A stretch of 64,000 bases of DNA from Rhizopus sp. PT2906 (Eukaryota > Mucoromycota > Mucoromycetes > Mucorales > Rhizopodaceae). Shown piece by piece: positions 20,035-30,972 of the stretch. The stretch covers positions 20,747 through 84,746 of the forward strand of contig JAMYHX010000145.1 of assembly GCA_025529335.1 (NCBI GenBank), in the 5' to 3' direction. Position 1 is the stretch's first letter. Every line of letters starts with the position of its first letter. The position numbers and the translations under genes were made by a program. The notes beneath the pieces are model-generated. The model saw nothing but the letters and a program-made list of their open reading frames with translations, did no database searches and was not told the DNA's origin.

Positions 20035-21826
20035 ATGATGAACAACAATAATATGGATGAAGGCTTTGTAGAACAAGGATTTAAATTACCTGGTTTTATG
20101 AATAGTTGGTCAGATGAAGAAAAAGCAGGTTAAAATTTTTAGGAAAACAATAGAAACTATAAATATATAAACTATACTTTATTAGAATTTGCCTATCAAT
20201 TGTTATTATGTATACCCGTATCATCTACAACAAAAGTCATGAATCGATTATCACCACTTGTCTATAAGGATTATATCTCTGTAAGTTTACAAGTGTTATC
20301 TTTGATTCCATTAACCTTTTTATTGTGTAGTCACTACCTTATGAGATAAAATTAGATATCCTCTATCGATTGGACATCAAATCCCTTGTTCACATGTCAC
20401 GCGTTTCAAAACAGTGGAAATTAATTATTGAAGATCAGCAGTTATGGAAAGACCTGTATCTTCGTTCAGGTTGGTCATTCAATCAAAGGGCCGTAAAGGA
20501 ATATTTATTATCACAACGAACACTTGTTGAGAAAAGCATAAGCACACCCAGATCACTTTTACCCATGATGCCCCGACTAAGACCATTCAAAGCCCCACCT
20601 CCCATCTTGGAAAAGTTTGCCCTCAATCCTGATTCAGCCGTTCAACAAGTTTGCTCATCGAAATCACAGCCATTATCATCATTTAATAGACAAGAAGCAT
20701 TATCTCATATCATAAAAGAAAGACCCTTTATAAATAGACCTCCCCTTAGACGTCATATAAAATACGATGAAACACCTATTTACCATTATAAAGAATCAAC
20801 CGATACTCGTTATATCAATTGGAAACGACTGTATCGCAATAGATCATTAATCGAAAAAAGATGGAATGAAGGAAAATGCAAGATGAGGCAGTTTCCTTCA
20901 GATGCGTCTCTGGAACACAGCGGCTCGATCTATTGCTTACAATTCAACAATTCCATTCTTGTTACAGGAAGCAGGGATAGACATGTCAAGATATGGGATA
21001 TCAATACAGGCGCACTGCTCCGTAAACTAGAAGGCCATTTAGGCAGTGTTCTCTGTCTGCAGTTTGATCATCGTTTCTTGATTAGTGGAAGTAGCGATGC
21101 TGCGCTGATCATATGGGACATTCACACTGGAGAACGCATCAAGGTGATTCAGGGTCATGAAGAGAGTGTACTCAATGTCAAGTTTAAAGGAAACACACTG
21201 GTGAGTTGCTCAAAGGATAGAACGGTTCGTATCTGGAGATTGGAGAATAGCGGAGATATTAAACTTCACTCCGTCTTGAGAGGACATCGTGCTGCAGTCA
21301 ATGCTGTGCAATTTAAAGACAACAAAGTAGTGTCTGCATCAGGTGACAGAACAATAAAGATATGGGATATGGTATGCAATAAGATCCAAAAAAGAGAAAG
21401 AAATACTGATATTTATCTCATTAGACTTCGGGTGAATGTCTTAAAACATTAGACTCACATAGTCGAGGCATCGCATGCGTCGAATATGATGGTAAATACA
21501 TCATCAGTGGATCAAGTGACCAAACCATCAAAGTATGGAATGCTGCAACAGGAGAATGTATTCATACCCTAGTGAGCCATAAAGACCTTGTGCGTACAAT
21601 ACAACTAGATAGTAAAAGTAAAAGAATAATCAGTGGAAGCTATGATGGAAGTTTAAAGATTTGGGGATTAGAAAACGGGATTTTATTAAGAAGCCTAAGT
21701 CAAGCCGCCTATGGCAGAATACTAAATCTACAGTTTGATTTTGGTAAAATCATCTGTTCGACGAATTTGGGCAAAATAATCATCTATGATTTTACATATG
21801 GTATCGATACACAGTTTATTTCTTGA
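20035..21826 (+). CDS. F-box / WD40-repeat protein (SCF ubiquitin ligase substrate receptor)
   Basis: Four exons: 20035-20128, 20186-20280, 20331-21371 and 21425-21826; 543 residues, all GT-AG and in phase. The N-terminus has WSDEEKA-EFAYQLLLCIPVSS, a dimerisation-like segment seen before the F-box in Cdc4/FBXW7-type proteins. The F-box follows at about residues 60-105 (SLPYEIKLDILYRLDIKSL, VSKQWKLI, LWKDLYLRSGW), then about seven WD repeats from residue 250 (e.g. GSRDRHVKIWDINTG, GSSDAALIIWDIHTG, GSSDQTIKVWNAATG). F-box binds Skp1 and the propeller binds phosphorylated substrate. It resembles Pof1/Pof11/FWD1-type proteins, but the exact orthologue is unclear. Its stop overlaps the end of the convergent kinesin gene by 11 bp. 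Confidence 0.88.
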
Positions 21827-23280
21827 TCTCATCTATCTTCTTCTTTAATTGTTGAATTGATCTTGCCTTTAGTTCCAATAAATCGTTCAATGTCTCCAGA
21901 TACTCGATAAATTCATTTACGTTCCTTTTTGCATGTGGCTGATGAAGAAACTTGAACTCCTTGTTTAAGCATTCGTTCATATCACAAATATGCTGTTTAT
22001 GTTGACGAAGAAACTCTGTCATCTTCTCGTGACTAATGGCCCTAGACTCCTTTTGACCTTTGATTTCATTCGCACATCTTAGTGTATTCAACGTGCACTC
22101 AATATTGGATGGAGTAGACAATACAGTTGCAATCATACATACACGCGATTCATTCATAAATGATTCATTTAGTAAACGAATCACTTTTTTTGTCTTTACT
22201 GGCTTTGATCTCAGCTCTACATCCGTCCTTGCCCTTTCATCTTTATCCAATGCACCTTCGGCTATTTCCATCACTCTTAATTTCCCCATGATTATCTTCT
22301 TGTTGCCAATTTGTCTCAAGGCGATTTGCAAAACAGCATGGGAATCAAGTGGATCTATGGATATGCGTCATTTTATTTGCTTCTTTTTATAGATATACTT
22401 TACCTTTCATACGCAACTGGTTGCCACAGCTTACCATTTGGATCATATCAGATACACTTTTGATACGAAACTCTTTTAATCCGACAATAGCCATAGGATG
22501 ACCTTTTATCTCTCTTGTATACAGCTTCTTACGATCGTCTAATAGATCGTACAATTGATCTTGATGTATTTCATAAAACCCCACCCATGCAGACAGATGC
22601 ATATATTTCGGCTTCTGGAGCATATTTAAAATCTCGCGTGCCGCCAAGACGCTTATTCCGTCATGACTGTTGAACAAGGTATGAGTTTTGCCTGAATTAC
22701 GTTGCCCACTTGTTTCAACACAATGATTAGATTTAACCAATATCTATAATGCAAAGAACTTACTAGGCGAAACAAGTTGCATTTCCACTCTTTTCAAAAA
22801 TGTAACTGACAAGTGGTTGAGCTGTTCTCTCATAAACCTTTCAAGCAATGTTATCACTCTTTATTCTTTCTATCAAATGTACACTTACATAACTATTTAC
22901 ATGATCTGTATTTAGCACATCATCAAACGTAAACATATAACGTTCAGTAAACTGAGATGAGTCAGGTCGTTTTCTAAATACGCTTGAGTCAAAACACGGT
23001 ACAGACTCTCCCTTGTTTCTTACTTTGACTCATTTATAAGGATTGTACAGTTATCATCCATGACAGACACACCATCCTTTTCGCGTTGACTCAGCTCCTT
23101 TTTCGATCGCGGTCTTTTTCGAACGCATACGCGCAATAGCTGATCTTGATTGATCTTGTTTAGTTTATGCTGTGTCTCGTGGATGTTGGTTAGTGATCTA
23201 TTGTATTTCTTTCTGATGAGTGGGGATCGTGCGATCCTGGTGGATGAATGTAAATGGGCAAGGCTGGATGATCCAAGCAT
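21816..23280 (-). CDS. Kinesin-13-like motor protein with degenerate switch motifs
   Basis: Five exons: 23280-23024, 22973-22889, 22837-22764, 22708-22404 and 22354-21816; 419 residues, every junction GT-AG and in phase. LLRVCVRKRP near residue 50 is the kinesin-13 (KIF2/KIF24) signature opening. Then come YMFTFDDVL, VYERTAQPLVSYIF, a P-loop GQRNSGKTHT at about 140, and FYEIHQDQLYDLL. The region normally reading NxxSSRSH is DPLDSHAVLQIALRQI, and the LAGSE switch II is MEIAEGAL, so both gamma-phosphate sensors are altered. SRVCMIATV and ECTLNTLRCANEIK near the end are conserved. A short coiled-coil-like tail ends the protein. Perhaps a non-motile pseudo-kinesin or one under relaxed selection. 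The open frame across five exons argues against a simple pseudogene. Confidence 0.8.
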
Positions 23281-23972
23281 ATGTGTATTAATGAAAAGAG
23301 AAAAAGAAAAAAGAAATAGACAACAGAACCCATATTTTAAATGCATATACTGCGGCATGGTATGTAGAATGATAAACTAATGCAATAGCAGTACATTCTC
23401 CCCCCTCCTTTTTTGTTCTTGTCAAGGCTAAAAACACACACACACACACACAGAAATCAAAATTTCAATACACAAGATCTATGTCTCGGTGACATTTTTT
23501 AAATGGCAAACAGCTCCCTTCTCGGTAGTAAGAAAAGAAACGATATAAATGAGGAGATAGAAAAGAACGACTTGAAAAAAAAACTATGAAAACGTTAAAC
23601 ATAATCGGACACTGCAACTAGAAAAGTGTAAATATCTATTTGACAACTTTAATTACACCACAGAGAACTTTAGAATTTTATTTGCATTCGTTGTTATAAA
23701 AACGAAGGATGGCTCGGAAAACTATTGAGCACATTGGGGACTGGAAAAGGAGGATTGGTTTAGGGACACACAAAGAAAACCCGATTGAAGGTGGAACGAT
23801 TTGATGGCCCCAACTGAGTGCCAAAGTTGTTCTGAATCATCCCATAAAGCCTGGGTAAATAAGTCCACTAAATGAGTTTAAAATGAAGAGTTGCATGAAA
23901 CTAAATGACGTATAAAAGGCCTTTAGAACCCTTTTCTTTTTTTTTTTTTTCTCTATTCTAATTTTATATCTT
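23281..23972. other. Divergent promoter region
   Basis: Shared upstream region of the kinesin-like gene and the 23973 gene. Contains a short CA repeat (23430-23450) and a T run with CTCT just before 23973. No ORF supported. Confidence 0.5.
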
Positions 23973-24434
23973 ATGGACCACCAAGACATTCCTCAACATA
24001 TTCCTGTGCAAACAGCTGTTGTCCCAGAACAGAAGCCATACCAACAAAAGCACATCATTCGCACTCCTTCTACTTCTCCTCCTCCAAAGAGCGAGCGAAG
24101 AATTTCTCAGCACAGTTTATCACCTGAAAAATTAGGTGTTGTGGGCTATGTGAAGGATGTGGCAGGATTTGTTAAAGACGTTGTGCAAGATCGAAAAGAA
24201 AAGAAAAATCACAAGGAGACAGGTGAAAAGCTAATAGAAGGACACGAAGAAGAAAGGAAAACTCCTAGAAGTCCAAGTCCGGAGCCAGCTCAACAACAAC
24301 AACAACAGCATAAATCTACTCCACTAGCCGAAGCTGTAACTGGCTTATTCCCTATTGATCACGGATGCATTCACGCAGATGATCTTCGACAGCAAATGAT
24401 GCAAGTGAATGAACAGGAACGTAAGCTTTTATAA
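23973..24434 (+). CDS. Hypothetical proline/glutamine-rich protein
   Basis: Single open frame, 153 residues, preceded by a T-rich tract as in other genes here. No enzymatic domain. Composition: a Pro/Gln/His-rich start, a Ser/Pro block with likely phosphorylation sites (RTPSTSPPPKSE, SLSPEK), a short hydrophobic repeat VVGYVKDVAGFVKDVVQD, a Lys/Glu-rich charged segment, a Gln run (encoded by CAACAACAACAA), and a C-terminal TGLFPIDHGCIHADDLRQQMM. The VKDVAGFVKDVV repeat could be amphipathic and membrane-associated. The end EQERKLL might instead be a splice donor (GTAAGC at 24421), so the C-terminus is uncertain. It converges on CENP-S, sharing its last 3 bp of overlap. Confidence 0.6.
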   Translation: MDHQDIPQHIPVQTAVVPEQKPYQQKHIIRTPSTSPPPKSERRISQHSLSPEKLGVVGYVKDVAGFVKDVVQDRKEKKNHKETGEKLIEGHEEERKTPRSPSPEPAQQQQQQHKSTPLAEAVTGLFPIDHGCIHADDLRQQMMQVNEQERKLL

Positions 24435-25047
24435 CTTTCTTTGCTTTCGTTTATTGGCATCTTCAGCTATTTCTTTTGCTGTCTCGGAGATAACCTCATA
24501 CTGTTTGCGTATAATAAAGAATTAATAATAAGGCATAACCTTTCTCAATTTCTTACCAATGTGTCGTTTCTACGGGCACACAGCTGTCATGTACATAGCA
24601 TGTTAGGCAATATTTACACCCATCTTTTACTTACCTTGACATCCTCCATTGAAATAACTGAACGTCTACCGTGTCTGTGAAAAGTGTTATTAATGTGAAT
24701 CTGTTTTTTTATCAAAGTAATTATCACCTTGCAAATGCTTCCAAATCCTGACCCAATAGCTCTAAATAACCTTTAGTATTTTCATTGTCTTGATTTCTTT
24801 TACTTTACTTATTTGAGAGGCTAAAACTTCCGTCAATGACAATACAAATTCTGGTGAAGTTTCCTTTCCGAGTGATCGCGCTAACTTTGAGTTCAGCATC
24901 TTTTATATTCTTGCGTCCTCTAAGCGTGTACCTTCTCGATCAGCAATTTCTTTCACATTATATAATAACGCAGTTATATATTCCTAAATGAGACTAGTAA
25001 GCTTCCTAATTACATCTTGAAATCCCTTTTACGTTATCCTCATCCAT
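24429..25047 (-). CDS. MHF1: CENP-S / MHF1 histone-fold protein (seven exons)
   Basis: Exons 25047-25033, 24983-24932, 24880-24809, 24761-24728, 24674-24635, 24583-24557 and 24500-24429; 103 residues. Six introns, all GT-AG, with exons as short as 15 and 27 bp, which is why no long ORF exists. The spliced protein reads ITALLYNVKEIADREARS, TSPEFVLSLTEVLASQIKLL, GQDLEAFARHGRRSVISMED, VKLCARRNDTLYEVISE and a basic tail ending KRKQRKL. This matches the MHF1/CENP-S histone fold: helix, ARHGRRSV loop and the VKLCARRN helix. With CENP-X it forms a DNA-binding complex for the inner kinetochore (CENP-T-W-S-X) and Fanconi FANCM/Fml1 repair. CENP-X is not in the window. Confidence 0.85.
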
Positions 25048-25225
25048 TGCAAATTCAACAAAAGAAAACGATTGTTATTATTTTTTTGGTGGTAAAAAAA
25101 AAAAGTGACTCTGTTTTCATGCGAAGTGTGTGTGCGCGGGGAAAAAATAAGCAACAAAAACCGCCTGATCTCTCTCTCTTTCCCCTTCTTTGTTTATTTA
25201 CTTTTATTTTTTCCTTTCTAAAAAG

Positions 25226-26105
25226 ATGCCTATTCCCTCTATTACAGTTTGCGAGTCAGTAAAGAAGCACAGCAAGCTTATACTTATTGAACCTAAACCG
25301 AGCGTTCAAAAGCAAGTATTCTCGGATATATCCAATAAGCGATACTACAAACCCAATCGCCTTACTGGGCTTTACACTGGAAGCCGGTTTAAAGGATATC
25401 AAAAATGTGGAACAAACAGTTATGAGGTGGTTGTAGAAATTCAGGTACCTCTCATGAAAACATAGTTACTGTCATGTGTGAGGACTGACCCGAGTATGAA
25501 CAGGATGTTAATATACGAGAAAGTACGCTGAGTGGCTATCTAAGTATCAAGGGCTTAACTGTCGAATATCCGGAATTAACGGTAAGGATGGGAGGCAATT
25601 GTTGCCATAGTGTCTCTGAAAATGGTTGCTTAACAACATTATAGACATTCTTTGAAGCCGAAATTATTGGACCCAAGTATTCGTTTCATACTCGAAAATG
25701 GCAAGCAGATCAAAAGAGTGATGCGGCGCACTGGGTAAGAAAAAAAAAAAAGAAGCTATGTTCGATTCATGCGAGCTAAAAAAAAACAAAAACAAAAACA
25801 AATAATAGAGACGATTTCCTTCTTTTGAGCCATTTGTTGATAAATTTAACGAGGATAAATTTGTATATGATGAAAAGGACGGTGATTTTGTATACATGAG
25901 ATGGAAAGAGAAGTTTCTTGTTCCTGATCATCATGTGAACGCCATTCATGGCGCAAGCTTTGCTGGCTTTTACTATATTTGTTATCAGCGGTCACTTAAT
26001 CAAATCAGGGGATTTTATTTCTTTCGCCAACATAAAGACTGGTATCAAGAATTAATATTGGACCATGTACCTGATAGAGGCTTTGGACACTTTGAATTTC
26101 GTTGA
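25226..26105 (+). CDS. GID4: GID4/VID24-type substrate receptor of the GID/CTLH ubiquitin ligase
   Basis: Four exons: 25226-25444, 25504-25581, 25645-25734 and 25809-26105; 227 residues, all GT-AG, in phase. The protein is the Vid24/GID4 beta-barrel almost end to end: LYTGSRFKGYQKCGTNSYEV, DVNIRESTLSGYLSIKGLT, YPELTTFFEAEIIGPKYSF, TRKWQADQKSDAAHW, VYMRWKEKFLVPDHHV, GASFAGFYYICYQRS and the C-terminal FEFR. Human and yeast GID4 recognise Pro/N-degrons, and in yeast this drives removal of gluconeogenic enzymes when glucose returns. The N-terminus before the barrel is short (about 45 residues). The start at 25226 follows a TTTCCTTTCTAAAAAG leader; an upstream in-frame ATG at 25190 would add 12 hydrophobic residues and is less likely. 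Confidence 0.93.
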
Positions 26106-26792
26106 TACCTTCTTGTATATACATATTCTCTCTTTCTCTCACTTTATTGTACAGAAAAAGACAAATACACATATTATTTATGCATACCAAAGATTTATTT
26201 GATGTTGTGCCTTTCTCAAAAATAAATATCCTCCTTTTATGGTTAAATCATTTCATTTAACTTTCTCTTTGATGATTCCATTTATTCTTTTTCCTTTTTA
26301 CCCTAGATCTCAGAGGTCTTTTTATTAGCATGAAGTTTCCAACGGATCGATCTCGTCTGAGGAGGGTCTTTATTATTGCGCTCACTCAGATTATTCAATA
26401 AATAAATGCTTATGTTTAAACAATGCGTTTGACGATTCCAAGTGTTATTTTCTGGCATGTTAATTAATGAACATTTGGATAACTATTAGATATTTAGAGT
26501 GACCATAGCAATTAATTAAATAGCCAGTTCAAGCAAATATCGAGAACCTTGGTACCATTTTCTGAAGCTGTAGCAAATAGTTTGCTTCTATTGCTTCCTT
26601 GTTATTGAATAAATGGTTACAATATATAAACAGGATTATTACGTGACCAATGAGAATTAAGTATAGTACGTTATATGACAATAACTAGAAGACTAATGAA
26701 TAAAAAAATAATGTATTGCTCATTTTATATTTACCGAGGCGTTAAGAGATGCACTGCCGTTATGAACAGCGCATTAAATCCAGGAAGCACCG
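26106..26792. other. Intergenic DNA with AT-rich debris
   Basis: Nothing coding is supported. It is the 3' flank of GID4 passing into sequence downstream of the second Fanzor remnant. Confidence 0.5.
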
Positions 26793-27363
26793 TTAATCTT
26801 TTGAAGGTCTTTTGAAGGAAGGAGGACTTTCATTGTCGTGTTTTGATTTGTAAACAAAGATACCATTTATATTTAATGCACTATTCACATCGCGATTCCG
26901 AACCGTACCACAAGATTCACACTTCAGGACAGAGTGTACTCTTCGCTTTGATCCAGTAATTGAGATGTTATTTAATTGTTTGGATTTGCACTTGTTACAT
27001 ATCTGACTCGTTAAGTAGTCATCAACCGAAACAAATTCGGTCCCCCCGTTGGATGGTTTGCATTTTCGTTTGATTTCTTCAGTAATACGTCTAGTAGGCG
27101 CAGCTCGTTTTCCTTTCATATTCAATAAAAGAACCATTTTCAAACTTAATAATCCGCTTCTGCTGAAAGGAGGAAGGAAGGTCAGCAGGAGGTAATGATA
27201 CAGGTTTGCTTTTCTTTGGGTTTTGGTTTTTAGCGTTAACTGTACTTGTTTTGCCATAATTTTTGCTGTTGTCAAAGAGTCTTTTAACAATTTCTTGAAT
27301 TACTTTTTGCTTGTTGATATACGCTTTGAACATTAATTGAATAAATTGTTTGCGTTTGTGCAA
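26793..27363 (-). pseudogene. Fanzor (TnpB-like) C-terminal fragment, copy 2
   Basis: The C-terminal RuvC/zinc-ribbon half of a Fanzor protein. One frame gives KFENGSF (27140 region). After a one-base frameshift another frame continues MKGKRAAPTRRITEEIKRK, then FVSVDDYLTSQICNKCKSKQ, VLKCESCGTVRNRDVNSALN and the C-terminal PPSFKRPSKD. Two C-x2-C pairs form the zinc ribbon and the RDVN aspartate (codon at 26891-26889) is the RuvC-III acid. The N-terminal and RuvC-I parts are missing upstream. It belongs to a different subfamily from the 3690-5880 copy and is closer to the 61 kb copy (both end in a P-x-F-x-RP-x-K/E motif). Confidence 0.75.
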
Positions 27364-27803
27364 ACAAAGAAGGGAACCCGCAATCGACAGCTAATTGACC
27401 CTTAATATATGCCATATCGACTATATATCTTGCATACCTTTCCCTTTATTGCGCTTTGCCTTTGGAGGTGGAGGGTCGTCGTCTTTCTTTCGCTTCATGT
27501 TGAAGTAAAGAAAAAAGGGAAAAGGAAAGGTGGCTGCGGAAAGCCTTGTTATGTTAAATTAACGGTCGACAACATTGTTTTTATATTTTCTTTAATAATA
27601 AAATGGCTCTCGATTAAAAAAGCACTCCACTTTTGACACACTGCACTTCTTATTGCGATCTCCAACGTAGTTATCTTTATAAAGGTGATGGAATAAGGAT
27701 ACTAAAATGACACATGATGATCATGAATCATCATCTAAACACCAGGAACAGTAATTGAAGAAGTAACAGTGAAGAGAGAAACGAAGAGACACAAACCCCA
27801 ACG
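27364..27803. other. Short gap between two mobile-element remnants
   Basis: No convincing ORF. The plus ORF at 27409-27636 has low-complexity basic composition and no family resemblance. Confidence 0.5.
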
Positions 27804-28952
27804 TCACCCACATGTTCCATGAGGAAATATCAGTACGCAATTCGTACACGTGTATGCAACATGTGTCTGGCTGAAAAGTTGAAAGTACTGCTCAAAATCA
27901 TGCCCTTGACGGAGACTATCATTTCTACTACTTCTTCTCAAAATGAGAACGATATCACGGAAGTTTCTGTCATTATACGCGATTTGGATAACAGCGACAA
28001 CTTCCTCCATTGTTGGTAAATCCTGGGCACGTATGTCCTCTCCTTCAATCAAACGCATTCTCATCGATAGACGTATAGGGTGACCCGCTTTTGGTAGAGC
28101 CATTACTGGTAGCTCTATCTTCGCTGCTGATGCTGGAACTCTCATGGTTAGCCAATATCCTATATACATGACGGTAAATGCGTGCGAAGAGATTGCATTG
28201 AGAAAGCAGAGTTGAAGGACTTCTATAATCTCATTGTCCAAGCTTTCACTCCTTTCTGATAGTCTCTATGCATCATATGAAGGATCATATATGTACAATT
28301 GAGCATATAAAGGTGTGTTACCCTCAACTGAGAGTAGAGGCAGTTGAAAGTGGCAAAGAAAATCATGGATTTGGAATGCGTTAAGCCCATCTCTGCTATT
28401 GTTAGCATTACGCTCCTCAGCTGAGACAATGTCACATCCCAAAGAAGTAAAAGCAAAGCCAGCGTTGTATTGGCGAAGATTGTTCTTGAAGTGGCGGCCT
28501 TGGGTATCCGTACGTTCGAGCAAGTCCTTCAAGTATTCAGGTGGATCAGGCAAGAGCTGCAGCTGGACTGATCCCTGCTTGCAGCAAGACTCCCAGGTTG
28601 AATTGCTCAAAGATGATGTTTCTTGTTTTTCATCGATCCAGTGCAAGGCGTGGCAATGAGGGCATTCTTTGTCCATGCGTCCAAGGTCCAAAGGACGAAG
28701 GCGAGAAAGCTGCGGGATATAAGCAGCAGGAATGGTTTGAGAAGGTTCTACTCTAGGTCTTCCCCTGCGTCTCACTTGGCTGCCCTCCTGCTCTTCTTGT
28801 TCAGCTCGACGTCTGCGGCGAGATGCTGCTACTCGTTCTCTGCATGCTTGGCAGGTACGATGGCGTGAATCAACGGGTAAAGGTGTAAGGCAGGAAGAGC
28901 AGCTGGTTGTACTTTGGTTGTTGTTGTTTTCCATTATTCTAATAAGCGTCAA
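27804..28952 (-). pseudogene. Helitron Rep/helicase N-terminal remnant
   Basis: The first open frame (28952-28266, 228 codons) has a Cys-rich start (CSSCLTPLP, CQACRERV), a basic AT-hook-like stretch (RRRGRPRV) and then ECPHCHALHWIDEK, PPEYLKDLLE, FKNNLRQYNAGFAFTSLG, FQIHDFLCHFQLPLL and YAQLYIYDPSYDA. These are the conserved blocks that precede the Helitron helicase-like domain in eukaryotic Helitron proteins. It stops there. The following frame (28241-27804) continues the pattern weakly (DLPTMEEVVAVI, RDIVLILRRSS). No rolling-circle HUH motif or helicase P-loop follows, so this is a truncated copy. Confidence 0.7.
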
Positions 28953-29372
28953 AATGGGAACATAATGTTAATGAATAGGAACTATATGAATAGGCCTTTT
29001 ATTCTCTTTTTTTCAAGGCATGTCCATACCTGATTCTTTTCAAAAGGGGTTTTATTGTAAAAAAAAAAAAAAAATATCAGGAGAGAGGGAAAGAAAAAAG
29101 GGGAAAGTAAACTCATGTAATTATGGTCTGAGGCTCGGCTCGTAGTGTTATGTTATTAGAGTGATAGTGATATATATGACAATAATAACATGCATTATAG
29201 TCGGACTTTTTTGTATTGTTCATTAGAGAGTAGAGACTTATAGTAATCTAATACGACTAAATATTTAAAGGGTACATACAACATAACATATAGATTTGAG
29301 AAAGAGTGGACGATGTTTATTTTTGGCAAAAGCGGCAATATATACCATTCAAATAAATTAATAAAAAATAAA
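28953..29372. other. Gap between Helitron remnant and aspartic protease
   Basis: Holds an A-run (29058-29073) and AT-rich 3' flank of the protease gene. No gene seen. Confidence 0.5.
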
Positions 29373-30602
29373 TTATTCAGCGACAGGAGCGATTTGGACT
29401 TCAGGAACGCCTTGGTTGAAGACAACATAGTTGTTCTTCAAGAAAGTATCACCAATGATAGCAAAGTCAAAGTCACCATAACCGAAACCGGCAATACATT
29501 GACCTTGGTATTCTTCAAAGACAAGGGAATCAGGAGAGACTTGGAAAGAGGCACCATTGATGCTAAAGACAAGAGGCTTGAATCTGGAAGTGTCACAAGA
29601 AATGGTGTAAGTACCATCACCATTGTCATAGGCACCATAAGCACGAGCAACGCTAGCAGCAATGCTGTTGGGGAGGATCAAGAGAGTGGTTCCGGTATCG
29701 AGGATACCATCGAAGGAGCTAGCAACAGTGCTGGTGCCAACCGTAGCACGGTCGACAGTGATACCCCACCAGCCACGAGAGTTGTCAATAGGAACGGTGG
29801 TCAAGGAACCCTTGAACTTGGTGGAGTCATAGCCACCAAAGATGTATTCACCACCACCACCATTCTTGGCCTTGCCGAGGTAGACACCAAAGATGGGACG
29901 ACTGATGAGACCTTGGCTGATCAAGTTGTCCATAGGAGTCTTGACACCACGAACAGTAGTTATCGTGTCGAAACCGAGACCCAAAAGACCGTCATTGGGA
30001 CCACTGGCGAAGCTGGCGGCTTCGCGCTTGGCTAATTCAATAGTTTGACCCTTGATGAGGAGACCGCCCAAGTTGACATTGTCCTTGGCCAAGATACCGC
30101 TAGCAGAGGAGCCATCACCATAAGAGATGGACCAGGTGCGACCGTCAGCTTGGTAAGTGCTAGATTGATTGGGATCATACTTGGTTTGACGAGAACCACA
30201 GTTGGTACATAAAGTAGAAGCTATCATAATATGAGTACACAACTCCTTCATCCCCCTCTATATCTTACCAATCCATAAATCAGAGGAACCGGTATCAAAG
30301 TCAAGGTTGAACTTTTTACCAGGAGTACCAATAGTGACCTGACCATAGTACTCGATATCGTTTCCGTAATCAGTCATTGGGACAGTACCAACACCAGCAT
30401 CAGGGACAATACCACCAGTAGAAGTATTAATCTTGTGCTTGTTGTACTTGGCAATAGCCTTTTGAATGGCGTTCTTAGCACTAGGCTTGTAGTTGGGATT
30501 CTTTGCTAAAGGAATGCTGATTTTCTTTTCTCCAGGGGCAGCGTCAACTGCGACAGCCAGTGCAGCAATTGCGATACAAGAAGAGATGAGAGTAAATTTC
30601 AT
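29373..30602 (-). CDS. Secreted aspartic protease (rhizopuspepsin-like), copy A
   Basis: Two exons, 30602-30269 and 30220-29373, with a 48 bp GT-AG intron; 393 residues. The N-terminus MKFTLISSCIAIAALAVAVDAAP is a signal peptide, then a basic propeptide of about 50 residues (KKISIPLAKNPNYKPSAKNA). Mature-enzyme motifs: FDTGSSDLWI with the first catalytic Asp, the flap YGDGSSASG, and ILDTGTTLLIL with the second catalytic Asp. The C-terminus is VPEVQIAPVAE. It is an A1 pepsin-family endopeptidase active at acid pH outside the cell. The intron lies exactly after the first catalytic loop (DLWI|AST), as in copy B at 41.5 kb, so the two are duplicates. The codons look optimised (AAG, GGT, GTC). Confidence 0.95.
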
Positions 30603-30972
30603 TATTGAAAAGAAGGGAAAGAGTTGTGAGGATAATGAAAAAAAATTCGCTGAAATGAATGCCCCCTTTTATATAGAATTGGTTTGCTTGCAAACCTTTT
30701 GGATTAAGATGACACAATTCATATCAAAGAGGTTAATTTCTTTATTTGATACATTTTGTCTGTTTATGGGATCTGTTATACAATAATATAATGTTGCATT
30801 AAAAATGAAATCCTTAAGACCGCAGGTTGTAATCTAGTGTAAGGTTACAGATAATATTAACAGATCGCGAGTAACTCTTGCGGGAAAAGATGGGTCATGC
30901 GGCAAAATGAAACCCAGGGTTTGTTTTATTTGTGTGATGGTTATACAAAATAATGAAATTATGTGTTTGCAA
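30603..30972. promoter_or_regulatory. Aspartic protease A promoter with TATA box; REI1 3' flank
   Basis: On the minus strand TATATAAAAGGGGGCAT lies about 60-75 bases upstream of the protease ATG (plus 30660-30676). Protease B has TATAAAAAGGGCAT at about the same place, so TATAAAA followed by a GGGCAT block is a shared core promoter. The remainder is the 3' flank of REI1. Confidence 0.65.
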
